64,000 nt of DNA, from contig NZ_BMPB01000004.1 in assembly GCF_014647375.1 (NCBI RefSeq), positions 124,001 to 188,000 of the forward strand, written 5' to 3'. The position numbers and the translations under genes were made by a program. The notes under the pieces were generated by a model that saw only the letters and a program-made list of their open reading frames with translations, was not told the DNA's origin and searched no databases. Below, piece after piece: positions 18,411 to 26,552 of the stretch; the stretch's first letter is position 1; every line of letters starts with the position of its first letter. This DNA is from Parabacteroides faecis. GTDB taxonomy: Bacteria > Bacteroidota > Bacteroidia > Bacteroidales > Tannerellaceae.

Positions 18411-18432
18411 ATTAATGTACGTGTACATTAAT
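18411..18432. repeat. 22-base near-perfect palindrome
   Basis: ATTAATGTAC, two bases, GTACATTAAT. It lies 67 bases after the glycosyltransferase stop and about 310 bases before the DUF6383 gene. There is no T tract, so an intrinsic terminator is less likely than a protein-binding site. Confidence 0.6.
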
Positions 18433-18604
18433 GTAATATTTACTTATGGTAGATAACCCATCTCTCTTTCTTTCTTGTTTTCCTGATTATAGTCAGTAAT
18501 ATAACCAAAAGCAAGGTTTGTCATTTTTATCGCCGATTTTGTACAGACTATCGTATTCAACTGATAAGAAAGGAGATGCCTACGTAAAAAAATCAATGAA
18601 AATA

Positions 18605-18635
18605 ATTGCGGATAAAAAACTATTGTTTACTTTTG
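18605..18635 (+). promoter_or_regulatory. Promoter of the DUF6383 surface protein
   Basis: ATTG at 18605-18608, a 19-base spacer, then TACTTTTG at 18628-18635: close to the Bacteroidetes consensus in sequence and spacing. It predicts a 5' leader of about 100 bases. Confidence 0.7.
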
Positions 18636-18742
18636 CTGAAGTATTTGACGATCGTATGAAAAGGCCGATAGAATAAGATTTCGGCATATTATATTTAGAT
18701 AGAACTTTAAAATTACTTAGTATTAATATTAAATTTTTGATT

Positions 18743-21700
18743 ATGAACAAAAAGTTTTCTACTTTTTTGGCAGGTGCTGCGCTTTTGAGTGCAATGTCTG
18801 TTTCTGCTGCTCCTGGTGATGCAGTTCAGTCATTGAAGCTAGGCAAGAATGCTGGCCTATATCAACTGACTACAGGAGATAAAGTACTTTCTATGGATGC
18901 AGATGGTAAGTTAACAGTTGTTGCTGCTCCTACTACTTCTACAGGTTTGGCTAATACTCTTTGGTGTGTTGAAGTTGCAACACAGGTTCAGGGTCAGGCT
19001 CCTAAATTCGATTTCGTAAATAAAGGAACAGAACGTCGTTTGGATATAACGATGGCTGGTTTGGAAGGTCTGGCAAATCACGAAGCTTTTGCTGGTGCTC
19101 CTATTGAAGTCGGTGGAGAAATCTCCGGTTGGGCTTTTTCTAAGACTTATGCTAAGGATTTAGAAGGAGAAAAACCTCTTTACTCTTATTTTAAAACTGA
19201 CTCTGTAATTGGATTGGTTTTGGATGGAGATGATGTTACTGTAGCTAAATGTGGAGCTAACGAAGATGGTGTAACTACTGCTAACTTTGAAAAATTCACT
19301 CTGAAGAGTTCTAATGTTGTTACTCTTAATGCAGAAGAATTGAATACTATCTTAGGCCTTCAAGCAGCTGACAAGGGTGTTAAGTTGACTTTCAAGCCGG
19401 ATACATTGGGTACTACTTTGGAAAATCCTTTCAGCTCACAGAAATTTATTGCTAAAGAATCTGGTGAAGATACTTATTTGAATGTTATGAGAGGTGATAA
19501 CTATTTGAGAGTTGATACCACTTTCACAAATGAAAAGGGTGCTCGCTTCCTTGCTTATAAATGGACTACTGCTGCTGTAAAGGATGCTTCTACTATTGGA
19601 GAACAGTATAAATTTAAATTTACTTACAGTCCTTCAAACGACAGTCTGACAATTCAGGTTAAAAAAGCTACATTTGATAACGGTCGTGTTCTTGAAGCTT
19701 TTGTTTCATTGCAAGATTTGATCAAAGACGAGGCTCGTATCTTAACTGTTGATACACTGGCTCAGAATACAATGATTTCTTTAGGCTTTAAAGGTTGTAA
19801 TGAAGTATCAAACAGAACTTCTATTGCTTCTGACCTGTATGTTATCAAAAATGCTGCAAATAAATATTTAGCAGTTCCTTTGTATGGTGATAGCACTGCT
19901 CAATGGGTTACTCTTGACAAGAACATGGATCCTTGGCATATGCCTGCATTCCAGTGGGTTGTAGAGAAAAACCGTACGACATCTGAAATGGCTCCTACTT
20001 CTCCTATCAAGATCACTAACCGTGAATTTGAAAATGTTGTAGTTGATGCTTCACTGCAATTGTATACTGATGGTCCTTCTAAACTTGCTGGTGTAGAAAT
20101 TACATCTGCAAACTTTACTGCTGACCCTGCTAATGTTAAAGCTAATCCGTACGTAGGTTACAGATTCTTAAATGCAGATTCTTTGACTGTTACAACTTAT
20201 AAATTGAGATATCTGCATGAATTTGCTGATGACAAATATATGGGTACTTCAAGCGATGCTGCTGACTCAGTTTTATATGTAGGTGCTAAATCTTCTTTCG
20301 TACTGACTGGTATGGATACTGATGGCGTAGAATATGGTTATTCTACAAAAGCTATCGCTTCAATGAAACGTCTTGTAAGAAAGGCTTATACATTGAATTT
20401 GAAATCTAATGGTAAATATATCATGGCTGATGCAGAAAAGAGATATGCTGTATCTGCAACAGGTAAACCTGCTGTATTCTATCTGAAAGAAAACAATGAC
20501 AAAGCAACTCATTACTATGCTTTGATCGATACTGCTTCTTACGCTGATGTTCGTAAAGTAGGTGTTGATGATAACAATGTTTATCTGAAAGTTCAGAATT
20601 TGAAAGAAACTCGTACTTCTGCATTCTCTGTAGAAATCGATGACGCTCCTCTGTACCGTCGTTTCAACAACGCTGCATTAGGCGAAAATGATGTTGTTGA
20701 CAGCTTGAGATTCTACGAAAATATTCGTCACGAATATTTGATGGATGAAACTAACAAAGAATTACAGAATGAAGGTGTTAACTACTTAGGTATCTGGACA
20801 GCAGACAAAGCTAAAGCAGGTTTGTCATTCCGTATCGATACTGCTTGGGTAAGTCGTGGTCTTGGTTTCATTAAACCTCAGTATTTGATTTCTGTTTCTC
20901 GTAATGATCAGGTTGCTACTCCGGGTCAAGATTGTACAGAAGCAACAGGACATCACGTAGATGCTAACGGTAAACCGACAGATGCTGCACATTGTGTTCA
21001 TGCTATTCCTGGAAAAGCTGGCTTCAATTATGGTAAATATTTAGTAAGCTTTGCTGACTCTGTTACTTATGTAGGTAAAGACAAACCTTATACAGATGTT
21101 AAGGGTGGTTATACTCGTGTTGGTTTTGTAAAAGCAATCCAGACTGGTGACAGCTTGATTATTTTGGTTAATGGTTTTGAAAACATGGATCCGAAAGATC
21201 TGAATGTAGAAGAAATTGTTAAAGCATACGAAAAAGCAGGTATTAATAAGAAATACATCAATGACTTGAAGGGTGATAACCATAAGAGCTATACTTGGTC
21301 ATTCCGTTATACAAACCCGGATGTTGCAGTTGGTGTAACTGAAGAAGGTGCTGAAAACGCATTCTTGATTGAATCTGCAGCTTATGAAAAGAAAGATGGT
21401 AAATTAGTTGCTATCGCTCCTGAAAAAGCAGCATGGATCAAAATGCAGAATGGTTGCATCGTATTGACAGATGAAAAATCTGAATTCAATAATGCTAAGA
21501 CTGGTGGTGACGGTGCTCTGATTTTCAATGTTGAAAACATCGAAAACGACGAAATGGCTACAGATACTAAAGATATTACAACTAGCGACGTAACTGTTAT
21601 CGCAGGTAAGGGTGACATCACTATCAAGGGTGCTGCAGGTAAGACTGTTACTATCAGCAACGTTCTTGGTCAGACAGTTGCTAACGCAGTTCTTTCTTCT

Positions 21701-21784
21701 AACGAAGCAACAATCTCTGCTCCTGCAGGTATCGTAGTTGTAGCTGTTGAAGGTGAAGCAGCTGTTAAAGCAATCGTAAAATAA
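18743..21784 (+). CDS. Large secreted DUF6383-domain protein
   Basis: 1013 residues, exported. ATG 18743 (not the TTG six bases earlier) gives a clean signal peptide, MNKKFSTFLAGAALLSAMSV, with cleavage after SAA. The mature protein is rich in beta-forming segments with repeated short motifs such as NKYLAVPLYGDS and GKYIMADAEKRYAV. The last 70 residues (KDITTSDVTVIAGKGDITIK onward, with VTISNVLGQTV and APAGIVVVAVEGEAAVKAIVK) look like the DUF6383 C-terminal domain that I associate with Parabacteroides, resembling a sorting or anchoring beta domain. Codons strongly favour GCT, GTT, ACT and GAA, as in highly expressed genes. A surface-layer or matrix role is inferred; no enzyme motif is seen. 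Confidence 0.85.
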   Translation: MNKKFSTFLAGAALLSAMSVSAAPGDAVQSLKLGKNAGLYQLTTGDKVLSMDADGKLTVVAAPTTSTGLANTLWCVEVATQVQGQAPKFDFVNKGTERRLDITMAGLEGLANHEAFAGAPIEVGGEISGWAFSKTYAKDLEGEKPLYSYFKTDSVIGLVLDGDDVTVAKCGANEDGVTTANFEKFTLKSSNVVTLNAEELNTILGLQAADKGVKLTFKPDTLGTTLENPFSSQKFIAKESGEDTYLNVMRGDNYLRVDTTFTNEKGARFLAYKWTTAAVKDASTIGEQYKFKFTYSPSNDSLTIQVKKATFDNGRVLEAFVSLQDLIKDEARILTVDTLAQNTMISLGFKGCNEVSNRTSIASDLYVIKNAANKYLAVPLYGDSTAQWVTLDKNMDPWHMPAFQWVVEKNRTTSEMAPTSPIKITNREFENVVVDASLQLYTDGPSKLAGVEITSANFTADPANVKANPYVGYRFLNADSLTVTTYKLRYLHEFADDKYMGTSSDAADSVLYVGAKSSFVLTGMDTDGVEYGYSTKAIASMKRLVRKAYTLNLKSNGKYIMADAEKRYAVSATGKPAVFYLKENNDKATHYYALIDTASYADVRKVGVDDNNVYLKVQNLKETRTSAFSVEIDDAPLYRRFNNAALGENDVVDSLRFYENIRHEYLMDETNKELQNEGVNYLGIWTADKAKAGLSFRIDTAWVSRGLGFIKPQYLISVSRNDQVATPGQDCTEATGHHVDANGKPTDAAHCVHAIPGKAGFNYGKYLVSFADSVTYVGKDKPYTDVKGGYTRVGFVKAIQTGDSLIILVNGFENMDPKDLNVEEIVKAYEKAGINKKYINDLKGDNHKSYTWSFRYTNPDVAVGVTEEGAENAFLIESAAYEKKDGKLVAIAPEKAAWIKMQNGCIVLTDEKSEFNNAKTGGDGALIFNVENIENDEMATDTKDITTSDVTVIAGKGDITIKGAAGKTVTISNVLGQTVANAVLSSNEATISAPAGIVVVAVEGEAAVKAIVK

Positions 21785-22049
21785 GAATAAAGAATAATTA
21801 AATAGAAAAAGCTTCTCTGCTCTTCCCCTTTTGGGGAAGGGTGAGTAGCCTGTGAAGGTGAACAGATTGGAAGCGTAATTTTAGTAATAAAAATAAAATA
21901 AAGTTCATCCGTGAATATCCCTGCGAAGAGAGAAAATGGATAAAAAACAACCCCGGCGGTATTTGTTACCATCGGGGTTTTGTTTTTGAATAGCTCCCGG
22001 AAACGGAGTTCATTATGTTTAATAGGATTTCGACCTGAACCAAGTCTGT
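21785..22049 (+). other. Intergenic region after the DUF6383 gene
   Basis: Contains two hairpins. The first pairs CTTCCCC with GGGGAAG around TTTT (21822-21839); the second is the terminator at 21944-21988. No gene is supported. Confidence 0.6.
21944..21988. terminator. Bidirectional Rho-independent terminator
   Basis: A CCCCG and GGTA stem pairs with TACC and CGGGG, flanked by an A run on the left and TTTTGTTTTT on the right. It can end the DUF6383 transcript (plus) and any transcript of the DUF4143 remnant (minus). Confidence 0.8.
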
Positions 22050-22340
22050 TTATGGCAGCAATAGCCATTTCCAGATAGGAATCACATGTATGGTAGTGCC
22101 ATTTTCATGTGTAATAGTTCTCTCTTCGTCTTTGGTTATAATATACATCCTCTTTAAAGGATAAACATTGTTTAATTTGATCAGACCTTCTACTTCCTGT
22201 TGATAAGTGGCTTCATCTTGCAGGGAGTAACTTACCTGATAGGCTGTCTCTATTTCCGGAATAATGAAATCAACCTCTATATTCTGGTTGTAGAAATAAA
22301 CTTTGTCGCCATATTGTTTATATAGATGTATAGCGACCAT
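22050..22340 (-). pseudogene. C-terminal remnant of a DUF4143-type ATP-binding protein
   Basis: The 96 residues (VYFYNQNIEVDFIIPEIETA, QVSYSLQDEATYQQEVEGL, NNVYPLKRMYIITKDEE, VIPIWKWLL) match the C-terminal DUF4143 part of the large AAA ATPase-DUF4143 family common in Bacteroidales. Full members have about 380-450 residues with an N-terminal P-loop ATPase. The first 300 or so residues are missing and no ATPase motif occurs in the 100 bases before it. Most likely a decayed gene. An inverted repeat lies directly upstream. Confidence 0.8.
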
Positions 22341-22369
22341 AATAGGGGTGAGATGTTACAAAGATAAGA

Positions 22370-22426
22370 AATCGTTTTGTATAGAAGACGATTTTAACAA
22401 AGAATCGTCTTCTATACAAAACGATT
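22370..22426. repeat. Perfect 24-bp inverted repeat with a 9-base loop
   Basis: Left arm 22370-22393 and right arm 22403-22426 are exact reverse complements; the arms begin AATCGTTTTGTATAG. A second, competing hairpin (11-bp arms CAAAGAATCGT and ACGATTCTTTG, 22398-22431) uses the right arm. It lies between the metY stop (22448) and the DUF4143 remnant. It may be the metY terminator, although the T tract is weak, or a trace of a mobile element. Confidence 0.85.
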
Positions 22427-22447
22427 CTTTGTTTTACTTGGGCGCTT

Positions 22448-23728
22448 TTACTGATTCAATGCCTGCTCGATATCTGCAATGATATCGTCTGCACTTTCGA
22501 TGCCGACAGAGAAACGGATCAGGTCAGGAGCAATACCAGCTTCCTTCAACTGTTCATCTGTCAACTGACGGTGCGTATGGCTTGCCGGGTGAAGCACACA
22601 AGTACGGGCATCTGCTACGTGGGTAACGATAGCAGCCAGTTTCAGGCTATCCATAAACTTAATGGAAACATCGCGTCCGCCTTTCAATCCGAATGACAAC
22701 ACACCGCATGAGCCGTTCGGCAGATATTTCTTTGTCAACTCATAATACTTATTACCTTCCAGATCCGGATAGTTCACCCAGGCTACTTTGTCGCAATTCT
22801 GAAGCCATTTAGCAACGGCCAACGCATTTTTACAATGCTGTGGCATGCGCAGATGTAAAGTCTCCAAACCTAAGTTCAGTAAGAATGCATTCTGTGGAGA
22901 CTGGATAGATCCCAGGTCACGCATCAACTGGCTGGTCGCTTTGGTGATATACGCCATCTTGCCGAATGTCTTTGTATAAGTCAATCCGTGATAAGACTCG
23001 TCCGGCTGGCAAAGGCCCGGATATTTGTCGGCATGTGCTTCCCAATCGAAGTTACCGCTATCGACGATACAGCCTCCAACAGCAGTTGCATGTCCATCCA
23101 TATATTTAGTTGTAGAATGGGTTACGATATCTGCTCCCCATTCGAACGGACGGCAGTTGATCGGTGTGGCAAACGTATTATCGACGATCAATGGTACCCC
23201 ATGTTTATGGGCGATATGAGCGAACTTTTCGATATCCAGTACCATTACTCCCGGATTGGAGATCATTTCGCCGAACAATAACTTTGTATTCGGACGGAAT
23301 GCCTTACTGATCTCTTCTTCACTGGCATCCTGATCGATGAAAGTACATTCGATACCCAGTTTCTTTAACGTGACGGACAATAAATTGTATGTACCTCCAT
23401 AAATACCGGTAGCACTTACGATATGATCGCCGGCTTCGCAGATATTGAAACAGGCGAAGAAGTTAGCTGCCTGTCCGGATGAAGTCAACATGGCTGCAAC
23501 ACCACCTTCCAAAGCTGCTATCTTACTGGCAACAGCATCGTTGGTCGGGTTTTGTAGGCGGGTATAGAAATAGCCGCTCTCTTCCAGGTCGAATAATTTC
23601 GCCATCTGTTCGCTGGTTTCATACTTGAAGGTAGTACTTTGATAGATTGGAAGTACGCGCGGTTCTCCCTTTTTCGGTTGCCAACCACCTTGTACACACA
23701 AAGTTGCCGGCTTAAATGAATTGCTCAT
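22448..23728 (-). CDS. metY: O-acetylhomoserine aminocarboxypropyltransferase / sulfhydrylase
   Basis: 426-residue cytoplasmic PLP enzyme joining O-acetyl-L-homoserine with sulfide (or methanethiol) to make homocysteine (or methionine). Family features: YTRLQNPTNDAVASKIAALEGG, the substrate and PLP loop TSSGQAANFF, IVDNTFATP, and the PLP-binding lysine Lys208 in THSTTKYMDGH. The length fits MetY (about 425) rather than MetB/MetC (about 380). A TACTTTTG box stands 36 bases upstream. It is divergent from the cobalamin riboswitch unit; both touch methionine metabolism, since B12 is the MetH cofactor. Confidence 0.94.
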   Translation of the reverse strand: MSNSFKPATLCVQGGWQPKKGEPRVLPIYQSTTFKYETSEQMAKLFDLEESGYFYTRLQNPTNDAVASKIAALEGGVAAMLTSSGQAANFFACFNICEAGDHIVSATGIYGGTYNLLSVTLKKLGIECTFIDQDASEEEISKAFRPNTKLLFGEMISNPGVMVLDIEKFAHIAHKHGVPLIVDNTFATPINCRPFEWGADIVTHSTTKYMDGHATAVGGCIVDSGNFDWEAHADKYPGLCQPDESYHGLTYTKTFGKMAYITKATSQLMRDLGSIQSPQNAFLLNLGLETLHLRMPQHCKNALAVAKWLQNCDKVAWVNYPDLEGNKYYELTKKYLPNGSCGVLSFGLKGGRDVSIKFMDSLKLAAIVTHVADARTCVLHPASHTHRQLTDEQLKEAGIAPDLIRFSVGIESADDIIADIEQALNQ

Positions 23729-23764
23729 ATTATTAAATGTTTGCTATGTAATTGTTTCTGCAGA

Positions 23765-23772
23765 CAAAAGTA
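23765..23772 (-). promoter_or_regulatory. -7 promoter box for metY
   Basis: The minus strand reads TACTTTTG, a perfect TAnnTTTG match, 36 bases before the start codon. Confidence 0.6.
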
Positions 23773-23845
23773 AAGAATAGTTTGTTCCATTCGTACAAAT
23801 CAGCGATCATTTATAAAAAATAGCTTTCCGTTTAAAAATAATCTT

Positions 23846-23853
23846 TACCTTTG
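23846..23853 (+). promoter_or_regulatory. -7 promoter box for the cobalamin riboswitch transcript
   Basis: TACCTTTG, with an imperfect TTTC at 23825-23828 at 17-base spacing. The predicted start at about 23860 coincides with the riboswitch 5' end. Confidence 0.65.
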
Positions 23854-23859
23854 TACCCG

Positions 23860-24036
23860 AATTTTGGTGTCACGATTCCATTTCTACGGAAGAGTGATGA
23901 AAAGGGAATCAGGTGAAAATCCTGAACAGACCCGCTGCTGTAAGCTCCGCCAAAGTCTTTGAACACGACTCAATCCACTGTTCGCAATGAATGGGAAGGA
24001 CGTTCAAAGATGGAGTAAGTCAGAAGACCTGCCAGA
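23860..24036 (+). ncRNA. Cobalamin (adenosylcobalamin-type) riboswitch
   Basis: The class core is clear: AAAAGGGAATCAGGTGAAAA followed by TCCTGAACAGACCCGCTGCTGT (23900-23942), then the B12 box AGTCAGAAGACCTGCC (24018-24033). The 5' GGTGTCACG also fits. About 150 bases separate it from the TonB receptor start. Known members repress transport genes when cobalamin is plentiful, through terminator formation or by masking the start region; no T-tailed terminator is obvious here, so translational control is likelier. Confidence 0.95.
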
Positions 24037-24182
24037 ATAATAGTTGAAGGCTTTCGGGAAATAGGGCTGAAAACATATGAGTTAGAGCTTTTCACTATAT
24101 TATTGGGGCTTTGTCTGTTCATGTGTTCTATTTTATTTCATCGGGAGCATACAGTATAATAACGGTTAACAAACTTGATGAA

Positions 24183-26534
24183 ATGAGAGGTTTCATACAT
24201 GTCCTTTTTCTATTTATTTACTTGTTTTCTGCCAATCTGTCGGCGCAGAATAAAGTGACTCTTTCCGGTGAAGTCAAAGACCAGGAGGGTATTCCGCTTT
24301 CTTCGGTGACAGTTGCCCTGGAGAATACGACGGTCGGTACTTATACAAACGATCGGGGATATTATTCCTTGACTGTAACTCCGGGAAGACATACTGTTAT
24401 TGTCACTTCATTAGGGTATAATACGATAAAGACCCAGATCGATCTCCGTAAAAGTAAAACAGTGGATTTTACAATGGAGGAAAACTCCGTTACTCTGAAT
24501 TCGGTGGAGGTATATGGCAAATCGAAAACCCAGAAGATCAAAGAAAGTGCTTTTTCAGTAAATGCCCTCGATATAAAGCCGCAGATCAACTCATTGAAGA
24601 ACCTCAATGAGATCGTGAACCGGACAACCGGTATAAAGATCAGGGAGGAAGGTGGAGTCGGTTCCGACTTCGATCTTTCTATTAATGGGTTATCAGGCAA
24701 TTCCGTCCGTTACTTTATCGATGGGATGCCTCTGGATACAAAAGGAAGCGGTGTCTCGCTGGCAAATCTTCCTGTCAATATCATTGACAGGGTGGAAATA
24801 TATAAAGGGGTAGTTCCTGCCAGCCTGGGTTCGGATGCTCTGGGGGGCGCCATTAATATTATTACCAGTCAGGAAAAAAAGAATTATCTGGATGCTTCTT
24901 ATGGTATAGGTTCTTTCCATACTCATAGAGCTGACCTGAATGCCCAATTCGTAGAACCGAAGACCGGATTGATCATCAAGCCGACCGTCGGTGTCAATTA
25001 TTCCAAGAATGATTATAAGATGAAAGGTGTCGAGGTATGGGATGAAGATAGCCGTAAATATATTGAAGTCAACCGTAAACGGTTTCATGATGATTATTTT
25101 TCCTTGTTAGGACAATTGGAAGCAGGCTTTGTCGATAAAGCGTGGGCAGATGCTTTCTTTGTTTCCGGATCTTATTCCAAAATAGATAAAGAAATACAGA
25201 CAGGGTCTATCCAGACAAAGGTGATCGGTAATGCAGAGCGTCATTCCGATGCCTGGAATGTATCAGCCCGTTATCAAAAGCGGTTTGAGAAAATCAATAC
25301 GAGCGCATCGTTTTCCCATACCTGGGACGCGTCGCTTACCGTCGATACTGCTTATCGTATCTATGACTGGAACGGTGATTTTACTCCCTCATCCCGAAAC
25401 GAGCTTAATGGCCGCGGACGTTCTATGCGTCATTACAACCGTCCAATGACTATTTTCCGCGGAGGTGTCGATTATGCGATCAACCGGCATCATTCAGTCA
25501 GTCTGAACTATCTGCTTAACCGTACCGGAAATAAACGCCGTGATGATGTCGACGAAACTTTTGAACCGACCAACGATGTACTGACCAAGCATATTCTCGG
25601 ATTGACTTACAATCAGTCTTTTTTCGACGGAAGATGGGAGAGTACTGTTTTTATTAAAGACTATATCAATGCTACCTCTATCGAACAAAACGATCTTGCC
25701 TGGATAACCGGTTCGGAGGATGCCAAAGGACATTCTTCCAACAGTTATTGGGGAGGCGGTTTGGGGCTGCGTTATACATTTTGGGATGCACTGGCAGGAA
25801 AGGTTTCTTATGAACATAGTGTGCGTCTTCCTTTGTCGCGTGAGCTGCTCGGAAACGGAACGACCATCTATCCCAATCTCGCCCTTCATCCCGAAAGCAG
25901 CGATAATATAAACCTGGGCCTTTTTGGTAACTGGTATCCTGCTTACGGTCATTCTTTCTATTATGAGGTCAACGGATTTCTCCGCTTTGTCGACGATTAT
26001 ATTCAGGCAACCGTATCGGAAAAAGAAGGTATGATGCAATACGAGAATATTCCGGCTGTACATGTGAAAGGTATTGAAGGGGAAATGCGTTACAACTGGA
26101 AAAACAGCTTTCAGATAATGGTCAACTGTAGTTATAACGAAGCACGCGACCAGAAGAAATATAAAACCGACGGTAAGCCTTCGGCTACTTATAATAACCG
26201 TGTGCCTAATCGTCCCTGGGTGTATAGTAATGCTGATGTGAGCTATACATTTCACAATCTGGCGCAGAAGGAAGATAACCTTCGCATCGGATATTCCTGG
26301 CAATGGATACATTGGTTTTACTTATCATGGGAAGCATACGGAGCTCTTGAAAGCAAGTCGCGTATCCCGACTCAGAATGTATCGAATCTTAATGTGACCT
26401 ATTCATGGATGAAAAGACGCTATAATGTGTCATTGGAATGTAGTAATCTGTTTGATGCTACGGTCTATGACAATTACAAACTCCAGAAACCCGGTCGTGC
26501 ATTCTTCGCTAAATTCAGATTATTCATTAATTAA
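24183..26534 (+). CDS. TonB-dependent outer-membrane receptor, riboswitch-controlled (BtuB-like role)
   Basis: 783-residue outer-membrane transporter, probably for cobalamin or other corrinoids because of the riboswitch directly upstream. ATG 24183 gives a proper signal peptide (MRGFIHVLFLFIYLFSANLS, cleaved before AQN). Then come a CarboxypepD-like beta domain (about 25-110, VTLSGEVKDQEGIPLSSVTVAL), a plug (about 120-235, IDRVEIYKGVVPASLGSDALGGAINIIT) and a barrel ending FAKFRLFIN. It has no STN domain and no SusD partner, as expected for a small-molecule receptor. The DUF4374 lipoprotein follows after 18 bases. The substrate is inferred from the riboswitch alone. Confidence 0.9.
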   Translation: MRGFIHVLFLFIYLFSANLSAQNKVTLSGEVKDQEGIPLSSVTVALENTTVGTYTNDRGYYSLTVTPGRHTVIVTSLGYNTIKTQIDLRKSKTVDFTMEENSVTLNSVEVYGKSKTQKIKESAFSVNALDIKPQINSLKNLNEIVNRTTGIKIREEGGVGSDFDLSINGLSGNSVRYFIDGMPLDTKGSGVSLANLPVNIIDRVEIYKGVVPASLGSDALGGAINIITSQEKKNYLDASYGIGSFHTHRADLNAQFVEPKTGLIIKPTVGVNYSKNDYKMKGVEVWDEDSRKYIEVNRKRFHDDYFSLLGQLEAGFVDKAWADAFFVSGSYSKIDKEIQTGSIQTKVIGNAERHSDAWNVSARYQKRFEKINTSASFSHTWDASLTVDTAYRIYDWNGDFTPSSRNELNGRGRSMRHYNRPMTIFRGGVDYAINRHHSVSLNYLLNRTGNKRRDDVDETFEPTNDVLTKHILGLTYNQSFFDGRWESTVFIKDYINATSIEQNDLAWITGSEDAKGHSSNSYWGGGLGLRYTFWDALAGKVSYEHSVRLPLSRELLGNGTTIYPNLALHPESSDNINLGLFGNWYPAYGHSFYYEVNGFLRFVDDYIQATVSEKEGMMQYENIPAVHVKGIEGEMRYNWKNSFQIMVNCSYNEARDQKKYKTDGKPSATYNNRVPNRPWVYSNADVSYTFHNLAQKEDNLRIGYSWQWIHWFYLSWEAYGALESKSRIPTQNVSNLNVTYSWMKRRYNVSLECSNLFDATVYDNYKLQKPGRAFFAKFRLFIN

Positions 26535-26552
26535 TAATTTAAAAATTATCAA

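Larger units (their letters stand above)
18344..18742 (+). other. Intergenic region before the DUF6383 gene
   Basis: About 400 bases with no convincing gene. It holds a 22-base palindrome (18411-18432), a good promoter (18605-18635) and a small hairpin pairing GCCGA with TCGGC in the leader around 18662-18684. The rest is AT-rich with no recognised structure. Confidence 0.6.

Noticed and set aside
21670-22068. 132-codon minus-strand frame covering the DUF6383 C-terminus and intergenic DNA
   Set aside because: It crosses a terminator hairpin and the antisense of a conserved domain; not gene-like.
22370-22426. The 24-bp inverted repeat as the terminal repeats of an intact insertion sequence
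   Set aside because: Only nine bases lie between the arms, with no transposase; at most a remnant.
23860-24036. Possible CRISPR-like or repeat element upstream of the TonB receptor
   Set aside because: The conserved core and B12 box identify a cobalamin riboswitch.
25494-26312. 272-codon minus-strand frame inside the TonB receptor gene
   Set aside because: Shadow frame; no recognisable domain, and the receptor barrel on the plus strand explains the sequence.
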